From CALMEC01 sp964531025 (GTDB lineage Bacteria > Actinomycetota > Thermoleophilia > Miltoncostaeales > Miltoncostaeaceae): a stretch of DNA of 45,867 bases. Position numbers and translations under genes: made by a program. Positions 24,023-33,112 of this stretch are shown in pieces (position 1 is the first letter of the stretch; each line of letters starts with the position of its first letter). Where the stretch lies: NCBI GenBank assembly GCA_964531025.1, contig CAZHDY010000006.1, forward strand, positions 1 to 45,867, given 5' to 3'. The notes beneath the pieces were generated by a model. That model was not told the origin of the DNA. It was given only the letters and a program-made list of their open reading frames with translations, and did not search any database.

Positions 24023-25507
24023 ATGCGCGTCGTGATCGCCGGCGGCGGGACCGCCGGATGTGTCCTTGCGGCCCGTCTCACGGAGCGGCCGGGGGTGGAG
24101 GCGGTCCTGCTCGAGGCCGGACCGCACTACCGTCCCGGCGGCTGGCCGGCCGAGCTCTCCCACGCGCACCGGATCATCAAGGAGACCCACGACTGGGGCT
24201 TCTTCGGCCAGGCGGGCGCGTCACCGCGTCTCGTGCACGTGCCGCGCGGCCGCGTCGTCGGGGGATCGTCGATCACGAACGGCGCGATCGCCCTGCGCGG
24301 CCTTCCGGAGCACTACGACGAGTGGAATCGTCATGTCGACGGATACGGATGGGACACCTGGCTCCCGTGGTTCTGCGCGATCGAGAACGATCTGCAGTTC
24401 GGCGCCGCCGACTATCACGGTGACCACGGTCCGATCCCGGTGAACCGCTACCCGCGCGACGAGTGGTTCGAGCTCTTCGACCGGTTCGCGGACGCGGCCG
24501 CCGCCCGCGGGCACGGGTGGGTGGACGACCACAACCGTCCGGGCGCGATCGGGGTGGGGCCGACGCCGTTCAACATGGAGGGCGGCGTCCGAAAGACCCC
24601 CGCCGACCGCTATCTCGGCCGCGCCCTCGAGGCGGGGCAGAGGATCCACGTGGAGAGCGGCCTCGTCGTCGATCGCGTCGTGGTCGAGGGCGGTCGTGCG
24701 GTGGCCGTCGAGGCGCTCGATTCGTCGGGTGTGCGCCGGCGCTTCGAGGGCGACGAGGTCATCGTCGCCCTCGGCACCTACCAGAGCCCGGCGTGTCTGC
24801 TGCGCTCCGGGATCGGCCCGGCGGAGGAGATCCGCCCCCACGGGATCCCCCTGGTCCACGAGCTCCCCGCGGTCGGCCGGGGGATGCAGGACCACCCGAA
24901 GGTGAGCTACCGGTTCTGGATCGACACGGACGCCCCGGCGTGGCCCAACCCCTGGATCCAGGTCCTTCTGACGGCGACCGCGGAGGTCGACGGGGAGGAG
25001 CGCCTCTTCCAGGTCATGCCCTACGCCGGCGTGCTCGACTCCGGCCACCGCTACAGCGACTGGAACGTCCAGGTCGCCGACGCGCGGGGGCGCAGCGGAT
25101 CGGTGCGGCTCCAAAGCGCCGATCCGACGGCGCAGCCGGTGCTCTCCATGGGATGGCTCGAGGACGGCGGGGACATGGAGCTCGCGGTCGCGGCCGGCCG
25201 GGAGCTCATGGAGATCTCGCGCACCGCGCCGGTCGCGGACGTCGTGCACCCGTGGCCCAACCAGGACTCCCCGGACCATGCGCTGCGCACCGTGGAGACC
25301 TTCCACCACGTCGTCGGGACCTGCCGCATCGGCCGTGAGGGCGATCCGGACGCCGTCGTCGATGCCACCGGCCGCGTGTTCGGTCTGGACGGGTTGTCGG
25401 TGATCGACGCGTCCGTCATACCGCGTGTGCCCTCGGCCAACACCCACCTCGCGGTGATCGCCCTCGCCGAACGTCTCGCCGCCGGCTTCGGCGATGGTTC
25501 CCGGTGA
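24023..25507 (+). CDS. GMC-family FAD oxidoreductase
   Basis: 494 residues with AGGGGAGGAAG upstream of the ATG. The dinucleotide-binding start VVIAGGGTAGCVLAARL and the second GMC signature ALGTYQSPACLLRSGIGPAEE (about residue 250) are present. The catalytic region near the C-terminus is HHVVGTCRIG with NTHLAVIALAERLA. GMC enzymes oxidise alcohols (choline, sugars, polyethylene glycol, sterols). No signal peptide is seen, so it is cytoplasmic, likely a dehydrogenase. The substrate is unknown. Confidence 0.88.
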   Translation: MRVVIAGGGTAGCVLAARLTERPGVEAVLLEAGPHYRPGGWPAELSHAHRIIKETHDWGFFGQAGASPRLVHVPRGRVVGGSSITNGAIALRGLPEHYDEWNRHVDGYGWDTWLPWFCAIENDLQFGAADYHGDHGPIPVNRYPRDEWFELFDRFADAAAARGHGWVDDHNRPGAIGVGPTPFNMEGGVRKTPADRYLGRALEAGQRIHVESGLVVDRVVVEGGRAVAVEALDSSGVRRRFEGDEVIVALGTYQSPACLLRSGIGPAEEIRPHGIPLVHELPAVGRGMQDHPKVSYRFWIDTDAPAWPNPWIQVLLTATAEVDGEERLFQVMPYAGVLDSGHRYSDWNVQVADARGRSGSVRLQSADPTAQPVLSMGWLEDGGDMELAVAAGRELMEISRTAPVADVVHPWPNQDSPDHALRTVETFHHVVGTCRIGREGDPDAVVDATGRVFGLDGLSVIDASVIPRVPSANTHLAVIALAERLAAGFGDGSR

Positions 25508-25552
25508 CCATCGCGACAGGAATGATCCGAGCCGATCCCTAGCCTGGACCGG

Positions 25553-26281
25553 ATGCGTCGTCGTCGGGGCCTCATCATCATCGCCGGTGTCGCCGCCCTC
25601 GTGTTCGCGGTCGTCGGCGGGCGTCTCGCCCTGCGTGTCGCGGCGGCCGGGACGCCGAACGGACTGGGGCTCGCCGCCCTGACCGCGGACGAGCACCGGG
25701 TGGCGATCATCTTCGGCGCCGGCCTCTCGCCGGACGGGACCCCGTCCCCGCTTCTCGACGACCGGCTGAAGGCGGGGGAGGAGCTCTACCGTCGCGGCGT
25801 CGTCGACCGCCTGCTCATGACCGGTGACAACTCCGTCGTCGAGCACAACGAGCCGAGCGCGATGCGCCGGGCCTCGCTCACCCGCGGCATCCCGTCCGAC
25901 GTGATCGCCGTCGACTACGGCGGCCGCCGGACCTGGGACTCCTGCAACCGCGCGCGCCAGGTCTTCGGGGTGCGCGACGCGGTCGTCGTGTCGAGCGACT
26001 TCCACGCCGCACGCACCGTCGTGACCTGCCGGGCCGCGGGGGTCACCGTGGACGGGGTGGTCGGCGTCTCGACCGGACGCTTCGGCATCGGGGACCGCAC
26101 GAGCTGGCGGGTGCGGGAGCTCGGCGCCTCGTGGCGAGGCCTCTACGACGCCTGGATCAGCCATCCCGACACACCGGTGAAGGGCGACCCGATCGACATC
26201 TACGACCCGGACGACGTGCGCGAGTCGCTCAGCCCCTCCGACCGCGAGACGACGACCCGGACGACGACGAGCACCCCCTGA
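25553..26281 (+). CDS. SanA/YdcF-like DUF218 membrane-anchored protein
   Basis: 242 residues. One N-terminal membrane anchor (LIIIAGVAALVFAVVGG) is followed by an external DUF218 domain: VAIIFGAGLSPDGTPSPLLDDRLKAGEELYRRG, then RLLMTGD, and VVVSSDFHAARTVVTCRAAG with the conserved Ser/His region. The tail is Thr-rich. SanA-like proteins affect envelope permeability and cell-wall carrier metabolism in known bacteria; their reaction is unclear. It lies 45 bp after the GMC gene and ends where the foreign-looking patch begins. Confidence 0.82.
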   Translation: MRRRRGLIIIAGVAALVFAVVGGRLALRVAAAGTPNGLGLAALTADEHRVAIIFGAGLSPDGTPSPLLDDRLKAGEELYRRGVVDRLLMTGDNSVVEHNEPSAMRRASLTRGIPSDVIAVDYGGRRTWDSCNRARQVFGVRDAVVVSSDFHAARTVVTCRAAGVTVDGVVGVSTGRFGIGDRTSWRVRELGASWRGLYDAWISHPDTPVKGDPIDIYDPDDVRESLSPSDRETTTRTTTSTP

Positions 26282-26595
26282 ACCGACAGCCCAAGCGTAA
26301 TCAGAACACAATTGCGTCTTGCATAAGCTTGGCTGGGACTCCGTAGGCCCCTAGGCACCATACGGCGCGGCCGCTTGAGCGATATCTGCAGCGGCCACGA
26401 AGTGCCATGGTCGTCCAGCGAATGGAACGGAGTTCTCTGGGCGCTACCGCGTCGACGTTGCCACCGTCGAAGCCGCCGATGCCCGCTCCGAACAGGTGCT
26501 CGCGGCGCAGCTCGCTTCGAACGCCGAACTCACCAACGCCTAAGCGAACGAGACCAGTTCGAAGCGGGCCACCACCCCCGCCGATGAGATCTTCC
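26282..26595. other. Gene-free stretch with a possible coding remnant
   Basis: No intact gene. Base composition shifts to lower GC at 26282. On the plus strand one frame at about 26433-26543 reads with normal coding character (RYRVDVATVEAADARSEQV) and ends at TAA, but has no start. It may be the leftover C-terminus of a lost gene. Nothing identifies its family. Confidence 0.3.
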
Positions 26596-27759
26596 TTATG
26601 TCGCGATCGTGACAGACCAGCGAGACGCAATCCGCGACCAAGGCTCAGCGAAAACGCCGACCCCATCCGTCCCGAGCACCATTCCACGTACTCCTGCATT
26701 AGAACCGGACACCGTGTGAACTGTTCCTCCGGAATCACCGCCCTGAGATGCCGGGGTACTAAGATATATGATGTTCGCCCAAGAATAGCCGTTGACCCAG
26801 TCATTAAAGGTCACGTTCGTGCTGACTACGTAGTGTCCTTGTGAGCCGGTAGTACGGCCACTCGTATAGTAGTAAAGACCCACCGCGGATGCACCAGCAC
26901 CCACCTGCTTTACAACAGTACTTGTCGTCTGATTTCCAAAATAGATGTGGGGTGAGAACGTGGTCCCACCAATGAGAGCTTGATCCCAAGTCGGATACGC
27001 ACTGTTAACGATGGATGCCGGACCAAATCCTCCGTAAGATACCGAAGCACCAATTCCACCGCAGTGGCCAGCAGTCAGCTGCAACATGTTGCCGTTCCCC
27101 TGCTTTACAACAGGGCCGGACGAACAAGGAACCGCCCCCACAGTGATGGCCGCACCTCCCAAATGTGGCTGAGGATCGGCGTTGCGCGCAGTCGTCGTAA
27201 CGGAACGTCCACCCTCGACTCGGATGATGTCCGTGGACGCCTTACGCAAGCGGTCGAGCTTAGACTCAGGTGCACCAGATGTGACGATAATCTGACCAGT
27301 TTCTACATCGTAGCGCTGAGAATAGCTAAAGCCTTCTGTTCTCGACATACCAATGTCCTTCACAGTCGCCTCGGCGGCGGCATATTCGGAAATGGTGTAT
27401 GGAGAGATCTTGATCTTAAGGCCACTGACGCCGGCAGGATCGACACCCTTCGGGAAGAGGGCTACACGCGTTCTTTCACCGTCCAGCCCTACTTCGATTG
27501 CGCCCTGGGCGTATGCCTCTCTCTCTTGAGCCAGGTACTGCACCTCGAGCTCTGGCGTAGGGGTTCCAGCACGACCTGCAGATGGATCTCGAAGAGTCGT
27601 GTCCGGCTTTGGTGCCGCACCGTTCTGGGGTGTCGCAGCGATTGACACGCTGGCAGCAACTGCTATCGCGAGAGTTGTCGCAATAACACGTGGAGTCCAG
27701 CGGCTTGGCCTGAACAAACGCGGCAGGCCCTTTCCGCGGGACTTCTCTACTCGCTTCAT
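26596..27759 (-). CDS. Secreted trypsin-like serine protease (S1, alpha-lytic type)
   Basis: 387 residues from the ATG at 27759, which is better spaced from AAGGGGGA than the GTG one codon earlier. A basic stretch and hydrophobic segment (VIATTLAIAVAASVSIAA, about 25-42) form a signal peptide. Residues about 68-190 look like a pro-region. The catalytic triad is complete: His232 in LTAGHCG, Asp259 in YPTWDQAL, Ser343 in SQGGDSGG. Cys222 and Cys233 can form the usual disulfide next to His. It resembles secreted streptomycete and alpha-lytic proteases. Lower GC and looser codon use than all neighbours suggest recent transfer. Confidence 0.85.
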   Translation of the reverse strand: MKRVEKSRGKGLPRLFRPSRWTPRVIATTLAIAVAASVSIAATPQNGAAPKPDTTLRDPSAGRAGTPTPELEVQYLAQEREAYAQGAIEVGLDGERTRVALFPKGVDPAGVSGLKIKISPYTISEYAAAEATVKDIGMSRTEGFSYSQRYDVETGQIIVTSGAPESKLDRLRKASTDIIRVEGGRSVTTTARNADPQPHLGGAAITVGAVPCSSGPVVKQGNGNMLQLTAGHCGGIGASVSYGGFGPASIVNSAYPTWDQALIGGTTFSPHIYFGNQTTSTVVKQVGAGASAVGLYYYTSGRTTGSQGHYVVSTNVTFNDWVNGYSWANIIYLSTPASQGGDSGGTVHTVSGSNAGVRGMVLGTDGVGVFAEPWSRIASRWSVTIAT

Positions 27760-27924
27760 CACAATCCCCCTTGTAGGAGAAACGGTTCATACGAGACGAC
27801 CGTAGTATGGCAGTCTCTGGCGGCCAGGGGAAGTCTGCTTAGGCACTTCTAAGCCGGTCTGGATGAACATAACCACGGTTTGCGTGCAGAGCGATTACGC
27901 GGCCGGGTGTGTCCGGCTCACTGC

Positions 27925-28587
27925 TCAGGGACCGAGCCGGAACGGCGGATAGCGGTCCGTGACGAGCAGGAACGCGTATGCGCCGACGCGGTTCGACCAG
28001 CGGAGGACACCCTCGACGTAGGTGAAGAGGGAGCGTGGATAGCGGCCCGTGAACAGGATCGCGAACCACGCGATGACCGTGGCGACGATCGCTCCGATGC
28101 CGAGGAAGAACAGGATGATGTAGTGCGGGATCGCGAGGAGCCACTTGACGAGTGGCATCCCGCGACTGAGTTCGCGTTCCGCGTCCGGATACGGGACGTC
28201 GAGATGGACCGCCTGCTCCTCGTCGGTCGACGGATAGCGGTCGTCCATGAGCGCGAGGTAGACGGTGACGCGATTGCTGAACCGGGTGAGCTGCAGATTC
28301 CAGTCGTACCACCAGCGCGGGTACTTCCTGCGGAAGAGCAGCATGAGCAGGACCGGAAGGAAAAGGACACCGATCCCTCCGGCGGCGTATCTCGCGCTCT
28401 CGTTACCCGCCTCGACGGCGAAGCTCCCGCCCTCGAGTGTGGCGAGGAGGATCGCGATCGGGATGATCAGGATGATCCGGAACGCCGTGCTGAGCCGGTC
28501 GAGCGGGCGGTCTGGACGGTCGACCGAGAACGTGAGCGGATAGGGGTCGCCGGTCCCGGTCGGGTGTTCCGTTGATCCGGATGTCAT
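27925..28587 (-). CDS. DUF4389 membrane protein
   Basis: 220 residues with GGAGAGG before the ATG. It has three or four membrane segments (AFRIILIIPIAILLATL; GGIGVLFLPVLLMLLF; LLAIPHYIILFFLGIGAIVATVIAWFAILF). Conserved DUF4389 blocks recur: YPLTFSVDRPDRPLDRL, YPRWWYDWNLQLTRFSNRV and FTGRYPRSLFTYVEGVLRWSNRVGAYAFLL with DRYPPF at the end. The family is common in actinobacteria and its function is unknown. It is a single gene with no clear partner. Confidence 0.82.
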   Translation of the reverse strand: MTSGSTEHPTGTGDPYPLTFSVDRPDRPLDRLSTAFRIILIIPIAILLATLEGGSFAVEAGNESARYAAGGIGVLFLPVLLMLLFRRKYPRWWYDWNLQLTRFSNRVTVYLALMDDRYPSTDEEQAVHLDVPYPDAERELSRGMPLVKWLLAIPHYIILFFLGIGAIVATVIAWFAILFTGRYPRSLFTYVEGVLRWSNRVGAYAFLLVTDRYPPFRLGP

Positions 28588-28995
28588 GGTGAGCGCCTCT
28601 CCGTCGGAGCCGCCGGTGTGACGGTGGGATCATGATAGTCGCCGATCAACGGGCGGCGGCCCAGTCCGTCTGAAACCGTGCCTGAAGCTCCCGCGCCTAA
28701 AGCACGGCTTCGGCCTGCGCCCGCTTCACGGCGACCTCACGGTGTGCGTCATCTCGTGGGCCGCCGAGAGACCCGTCGGACTCGTGTCCATGAACAGCCG
28801 TCAGAAGACTCCTCGATCAGTGATGGACAGCACGGCCCACGACGGGTCGCCGGAAATGAGATCCGGGTTTGCGTGCATATGACGCGGTCGTGGACACCGG
28901 GGAGACATCGGACGGGGGCGGCGAGGAGTCACCGCCGCCCCCGTCGATCCCGATCCGGACGGGTCCCAGTCCTCACCGAATCGAGAAGCGCCGGC
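28588..28995. other. Gene-free stretch
   Basis: 408 bp between two minus-strand membrane-protein genes. Apart from the hairpin at 28911-28945, I see no gene, RNA or repeat that I can support. Confidence 0.5.
28911..28945 (-). terminator. Hairpin terminator of the SatP-like gene
   Basis: Twelve-base perfect stem GACGGGGGCGGC/GCCGCCCCCGTC with an 11-base loop, 50 bases after the minus-strand stop at 28996. Confidence 0.7.
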
Positions 28996-29583
28996 CTACT
29001 GTTGCGTGCGCGCGAGGGGCTTTCCGAACGGGAGTCCCCGTCCTCCGAGGGAGAGCGACGCGACCGCCATGAAGATGTAGACGCCCACCGCGGCGAATGC
29101 GAACACGACGACGCCGGCGGCTTTGTGCATGCCCTCCGAGGTCTTCAGCGTCGCGATGGTCTCGAAGATGAGCGCGATGACGACCAGGAGAAAGAGGAGC
29201 GTGTAGATCGAAGGAAGACGGACGCTCGCGAGCATCAGGAAGAAGATGAGGACCGTCCATGAAATGAGGAAGAGCGCGACAGTGCGCTTGACGTCGTCGG
29301 CGGGAATCGCGAACCAGTCGTGGGTGAGGCCGAGGACCAGCACCGGGAAGCTCCACCAGAAGCCGAGGAAGATCCCGAACACCGCCGCGACGAACGACTC
29401 GCCGTTGCGTGCGGCCCAGATGGTGGCGATGAGAAGGCCGAGCCCGGTCGCGGCCAGGAGGATGGGAAGTGCAGCACCTCCGGCCGCGGCGGGGACGTAG
29501 CGCACGAGCGTCAGTCCGAGCGCGATGGAGCCGACGACGAAGATCGGCACACCGAGAAGTTGGGGATCACCTTTACCGTCCAT
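28996..29583 (-). CDS. GPR1/FUN34/YaaH (SatP)-like membrane protein
   Basis: 195 residues, AAGGGAG upstream of the ATG. Six hydrophobic segments fill most of the length. The start GDPQLLGVPIFVVGSIALGL resembles the NPAPLGL-type opening of acetate/succinate transporters, and FGIFLGFWWSFPVLVLGL resembles their second conserved block. Known members carry acetate or succinate with protons. A transporter for small acids would suit the local metabolism. The motif match is partial, so an uncharacterised relative is possible. Confidence 0.6.
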   Translation of the reverse strand: MDGKGDPQLLGVPIFVVGSIALGLTLVRYVPAAAGGAALPILLAATGLGLLIATIWAARNGESFVAAVFGIFLGFWWSFPVLVLGLTHDWFAIPADDVKRTVALFLISWTVLIFFLMLASVRLPSIYTLLFLLVVIALIFETIATLKTSEGMHKAAGVVVFAFAAVGVYIFMAVASLSLGGRGLPFGKPLARTQQ

Positions 29584-29946
29584 CTACACACTCCCTTCAT
29601 GAGGTGCCGCCGTCGATAGTGGCGGTTCGTCGCATCCTCACCGCGGCCCGAAGCGGGAGCGCTCCGAAATCGTCCGCCCGTCCCGGCCGCCGCGGCCGGT
29701 GGACCGACGGACCGACGGGCTTTGCAGGCGATTTTCGATCTCCGGCGGCATCGTCGCCCCAGACCACCCGAAGGAGTGAGGGCTCACCCGAACGGGCGAT
29801 GAGCCCATCGCACCCCCACGTAAGTGGACGGACCGGCCGATCGCCCGCAATCACCCGGGTCTTTCCGCCGTGAGACACCCGTGACCCGCCGGACGAGGGC
29901 TCGACGGCGTTTGCCCCTCGTCCCGGTCCTGATCGAGGATCCATGC
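29584..29946. other. Divergent intergenic region
   Basis: 363 bp between the SatP-like gene and the response regulator. It should hold both promoters, but I cannot point to convincing -35/-10 pairs, operators or an RNA. Confidence 0.4.
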
Positions 29947-30624
29947 ATGCCAGGACCGTCGCCCTCGCGTGAACGTCCGTCCGAGCCGGAGGGCGCGTCC
30001 CCGATCCCCGTCGTCGTGGCGGACGACCACCCGGTCGTCGTCTCCGGCGTACGGCAGCTGTTCGCGACGACATCGGGGTTCGCGCTCGTGGGGATGGCGG
30101 CGACGGGGGCGGGCGCGGTCGAGGTCTGCGCGGCGACGCGGCCGCGGATCCTCCTCCTCGACCTCCGGCTCCCGGACCTGTCGGCCACCGCCGTCTGCCG
30201 GCGGGTGCGCGAGGTGTCCCCGTCGACGATCATCGCCGTCTGGACCGCTCAGCCCGATGCGATGGCTCTTCGCAACTGCCTCCGAGCGGGTGCGGCCGCG
30301 TGTCTCATCAAGGACGTCGCCGAGCGCGACCTGCTCGGGCTCCTTCTGCGGGTGGCCACGGGCCGGACCGTCGTGGATCCCCGCATGGCCGGGCATCTCG
30401 TCACCGTCCCGGACGGCGACGTCCTGTCACCCAGGGAACGCGAGGTGCTCATGCTCGTGGCGCGCGGGCTCACCACGCCGCGGATCGCCGAGCACATGGG
30501 CATCTCCGCCAACACCGTCAAGACCCACCGGCGCTCCCTGCTGATGAAGCTGGGCGCGCGCAATCGCGTGGAGGCCCTGATGACCGCAGAGGACTACGGC
30601 CTGCTCCGGGACGACGCCCCGTGA
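29947..30624 (+). CDS. NarL/FixJ-type response regulator
   Basis: 225 residues from the ATG at 29947, with GAGGAT upstream; the frame is open further 5' but without support. The receiver domain has the acidic pair VVVADDHPVVVSG, the phospho-acceptor Asp in ILLLDLRLPDLS, Thr in AVWTAQPD and Lys in CLIKDVAERDL, so it should be phosphorylated. The C-terminus is a LuxR-type helix-turn-helix (LSPREREVLMLVARGLTTPRIAEHMGISANTVKTHRRSLLMKLG). No histidine kinase lies beside it, so it is an orphan regulator with unknown signal and targets. Confidence 0.92.
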   Translation: MPGPSPSRERPSEPEGASPIPVVVADDHPVVVSGVRQLFATTSGFALVGMAATGAGAVEVCAATRPRILLLDLRLPDLSATAVCRRVREVSPSTIIAVWTAQPDAMALRNCLRAGAAACLIKDVAERDLLGLLLRVATGRTVVDPRMAGHLVTVPDGDVLSPREREVLMLVARGLTTPRIAEHMGISANTVKTHRRSLLMKLGARNRVEALMTAEDYGLLRDDAP

Positions 30625-30643
30625 GGCCGCGTGCCCCGGGCCG

Positions 30644-31051
30644 TCAGTCCCCCGACGCCGCCGCGTACTCCTCGTCGCTCACGAGCCCGCCCCACGAGAC
30701 GTGGCTTCCGGCGTCGTCGGTCTCGTGCATCGCGATGTGGCTCATGAAGCGCGTGGGTGCCGCACCGTGCCAGTGCTCCTCACCCGGTTCGAAGTAGACG
30801 CGCTCACCGGCCCGGATCTCCTCGATCTCGCCGCCGCGCCGCTGGCACCAGCAGACACCGTCGGTCACGTAGATCGTCTGGCCGAGGGGATGGGTGTGCC
30901 ACGCGGTCCGGGCGCCGGGCGCGAAGTGCACGACGACCGCCCGCAGCCGGGACGGCGGGGTCGGCACGATGATCGTGTCGACGTGGACGTCTCCGGTGAA
31001 GTAGTCCGCGGGTGCCCGCGTCGTGTCGCCGTCGCCGCGTGTGATGTCCAT
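30644..31051 (-). CDS. Small cupin protein
   Basis: 135 residues from the ATG at 31051. The cupin core is visible: HFAPGARTAWHTHPLGQTIYVTDG supplies two metal-binding His, and FEPGEEHWHGAAPTRFMSHIAM supplies the rest. It resembles the carboxymuconolactone-decarboxylase-associated cupins, often written as (R)-mandelonitrile lyase-like or quercetin-dioxygenase-like. WGGLVSDEEYAA near the end is typical of that group. Enzymatic or sensor function cannot be chosen. Confidence 0.82.
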   Translation of the reverse strand: MDITRGDGDTTRAPADYFTGDVHVDTIIVPTPPSRLRAVVVHFAPGARTAWHTHPLGQTIYVTDGVCWCQRRGGEIEEIRAGERVYFEPGEEHWHGAAPTRFMSHIAMHETDDAGSHVSWGGLVSDEEYAAASGD

Positions 31052-31197
31052 CTCCGAGACCCCCGTGCCTGTGGGACAGTGTGCGGGCCAAGTCTGCCAG
31101 CCACCGGTCACGGTCGCGGACATCCGGCGGCCCGCAGCGGCGAGCCTGGCCGGAGATCGCACGCACCACGGGCTCGTGGTGCGGAGCATGTACATCG

Positions 31198-31962
31198 CTA
31201 TCCGGCGGAGTCTCCACCTGGCCGACGCGCGGTGACGCGGGCATCGATCTGCCCGGGGCCGACGTGATCCCGGTGGATGGAGACGACCTCGAGGCCGTGG
31301 TCGGCGAGGATCCGCCGGACGACCGGCTCGGCGACGGCCACCATCCGGATCGGGTTGAGCCCGAACCGCCGGTAGAGCGTGTCCGAGGGGAGACCGAGGG
31401 ATCGGCCGACCCGATAGGCACGGCGGCGAAGTTGCAGCCTCCGGCGCCAGCCGAGGACCACCGGAAGCTGGACGTGCAGCACGCCGCCCTCTGCGACGGT
31501 GTCGGCGAGCTCACCGATGAGTCGCCGCGCCGCGGCCGGGGATGGCTGGTGCTGGATGACGAGGCACGACCAGACCAGATCGAACCGCCCCGGCGCGAGC
31601 GATGGTGAGTCGCCGACGAGGTACTCCACCTGTCCGTCGTCCGGCGTCGCGTCGCGGGCACGGTCGACCATCGCGGGTGAGTGGTCCATGCCGACGACGG
31701 TGTCGAAGCCGGCGGCCATGGCCTGGGTGATGCGCCCGACACCGCAGCCGAAGTCGAGCGCCCGGCGCCGCGTCAGCGGGACGTCCTCCTCCCGTAGGAG
31801 TCGCTCGAGCCCGGCGAGCTCCCGTCCGCCGGATCCGTAGAAGGCGTCCGTCTCCCCCTCCCACCCGCCGCCCCGATGGGCCGGGTCGGACAGGACCGCC
31901 CAGAGGGGATCGGTGGCGGCGAGCTCCTCCCAGTCACGACGATGTCGGTCCGCCATGCCCAT
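31198..31962 (-). CDS. Class I SAM-dependent methyltransferase
   Basis: 254 residues. Motif I is ALDFGCGVGRITQAMA at about residue 69, followed by VVGMDHSPAMVDRARD and FDLVWSCLVIQHQPSP, the standard order of a Rossmann methyltransferase that binds S-adenosylmethionine. It starts three bases after the stop of the upstream nitroreductase gene, so the two form an operon. The methyl acceptor is unknown. Confidence 0.83.
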   Translation of the reverse strand: MGMADRHRRDWEELAATDPLWAVLSDPAHRGGGWEGETDAFYGSGGRELAGLERLLREEDVPLTRRRALDFGCGVGRITQAMAAGFDTVVGMDHSPAMVDRARDATPDDGQVEYLVGDSPSLAPGRFDLVWSCLVIQHQPSPAAARRLIGELADTVAEGGVLHVQLPVVLGWRRRLQLRRRAYRVGRSLGLPSDTLYRRFGLNPIRMVAVAEPVVRRILADHGLEVVSIHRDHVGPGQIDARVTARRPGGDSAG

Positions 31963-31965
31963 CGG

Positions 31966-32640
31966 TCAGTCCGCCGTCTCCGGGCTCTCGCGCACCGAGC
32001 CGAAGGCGTCGTCGTGCACGAGCGTCTGCCACGGACGGAAGTTGCGGAGCGCCGGAGGACGCCCCTTCGGGAACTCCGTGGGATATCCGACCGGGGTGAG
32101 GACGACGGGCTCGACCTCCTCCGGGATCTCGAGCAGGTCACGCAGCGTCTCCAGCTCGAACCGCCAGAACGCCGTCGTCGGACACGTTCCGAGGCCGTGA
32201 CTGCGGGCGGCGAGCATCAGGTTCTGGGTGGCGAACGCCACGGAGAGGAGGTCGTCGGTGTGTCCTCCCTCCTCCATGCCGGCGGGGTAGGGACGCCGCG
32301 GGACGATGAGCGCGAGCACCCACACCGGGACGTGGTGGTAGCTCGCGAGGATTTCGTTCGCGTAGTCGCGTCCCCAGGCGGCGTGCTCCTCGTCGCTCGT
32401 GCCCTCCTTCCGCGGGCGCATCGTGGCGAAGTAGCGGCCGGCGCCCGCGATCACGAGATCGGCCAGCGCGCGCCGCTTCTCGGCGTCGCGGATGACGAGG
32501 AGGCTCCAGGCCTGTGCACCGCTTCCGGTCGGTGCGGCGAGCGCCAGCCGGAGCACGGAGTCGAGGACGTCCTCCGGCACCGGTGCGTCCGTGTAGTTGC
32601 GTACCGCCCGCCGCTTGCGAATGGCCTCGTCGACGTTCAT
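31966..32640 (-). CDS. Nitroreductase-family FMN enzyme
   Basis: 224 residues from the ATG at 32640 with AAAGGAT upstream. IRKRRAVRNYTDAPVPEDVLDSVLRLALAAPTGSGAQAWSLLVI is the N-terminal FMN-binding block. SVAFATQNLMLAARSHGLGTCPTTAF is the central conserved block. Members reduce nitro groups, enones or dehydro-cofactors with NAD(P)H. CofE in this window lacks the FbiB reductase domain, so a protein of this fold could reduce dehydro-F420, but nothing in the sequence shows that. Confidence 0.87.
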   Translation of the reverse strand: MNVDEAIRKRRAVRNYTDAPVPEDVLDSVLRLALAAPTGSGAQAWSLLVIRDAEKRRALADLVIAGAGRYFATMRPRKEGTSDEEHAAWGRDYANEILASYHHVPVWVLALIVPRRPYPAGMEEGGHTDDLLSVAFATQNLMLAARSHGLGTCPTTAFWRFELETLRDLLEIPEEVEPVVLTPVGYPTEFPKGRPPALRNFRPWQTLVHDDAFGSVRESPETAD

Positions 32641-32714
32641 GCCGATCCTTTCGTTGGGTCCCCTGCCGGCGTTCAGCCTAGCCGTGCACCGGCGGGTGTA
32701 GACTCGCCGCCACG

Positions 32715-32807
32715 ACAACCTGCTCGGGGGGCCTACCACGGCTGAGATCCCACTTCGGGACCACTCGAGAACCTGAACTCGGTAATGCGAGCGCTAGGGA
32801 AGCGGGA
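32715..32807 (+). ncRNA. TPP (THI-element) riboswitch
   Basis: The conserved parts of the thiamine pyrophosphate aptamer occur in order: GGGGGGCC, GGCTGAGAT, a C/G hairpin with a TTCG loop, GAACCTGA, CGGTAATGCGAGCG and TAGGGAAGC. It sits 12 bases before the start codon of a thiamine-binding protein and a thiamine-precursor transporter operon. The close spacing and lack of a following terminator suggest control of translation initiation by hiding the ribosome site when TPP is bound. A TAGACT at 32699 may be the -10 box. Confidence 0.93.
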
Positions 32808-32818
32808 TTCAATTGATC

Positions 32819-33112
32819 ATGCAGATTCACGTGCTGCCCGACCCCGTCGGGACGCCGGACGACACGTACCGGTACGTCGACCGGGCGATCGCGGAGATCG
32901 CCCGGTCGGGGCTCACCTATGAGGTCGGGGCGCTCGGCACGACCGTGGAGGGTCCCGCCGACGCCGTCTGGGACCTCGCCCGACGCGTCCACGACGCGAC
33001 GAAGGACGAGACGACACGCCGGGTCATGACGCTCATCAAGGTCTACGAGCAGCCCGACGGTGACACGTCCATGACGGCGCTGACCGCCCCGCATCGCCCG
33101 ACGGGCGCGTGA
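32819..33112 (+). CDS. Thiamine-binding protein (MTH1187/YkoF family)
   Basis: 97 residues from the ATG at 32819, just after the TPP riboswitch. MQIHVLPDPVG, YRYVDRAIAEIARSGLTYEVGALGTTVEG and RRVMTLIKVYEQPD are features of the small alpha/beta thiamine-binding domain family. These proteins bind thiamine or its pyrimidine moiety in the cytoplasm. It overlaps the next gene by four bases (GTGA), the first of three ABC transporter genes. Confidence 0.83.
   Translation: MQIHVLPDPVGTPDDTYRYVDRAIAEIARSGLTYEVGALGTTVEGPADAVWDLARRVHDATKDETTRRVMTLIKVYEQPDGDTSMTALTAPHRPTGA

Noticed and set aside
26301..26804. Minus-strand 167-codon frame after the protease gene
   Set aside because: It overlaps the protease C-terminus in another frame and has no domain or start signal.
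28588..28995. Possible tRNA or small RNA in the gap before the SatP-like gene
   Set aside because: No cloverleaf or known RNA motif could be built; only a terminator hairpin is evident.
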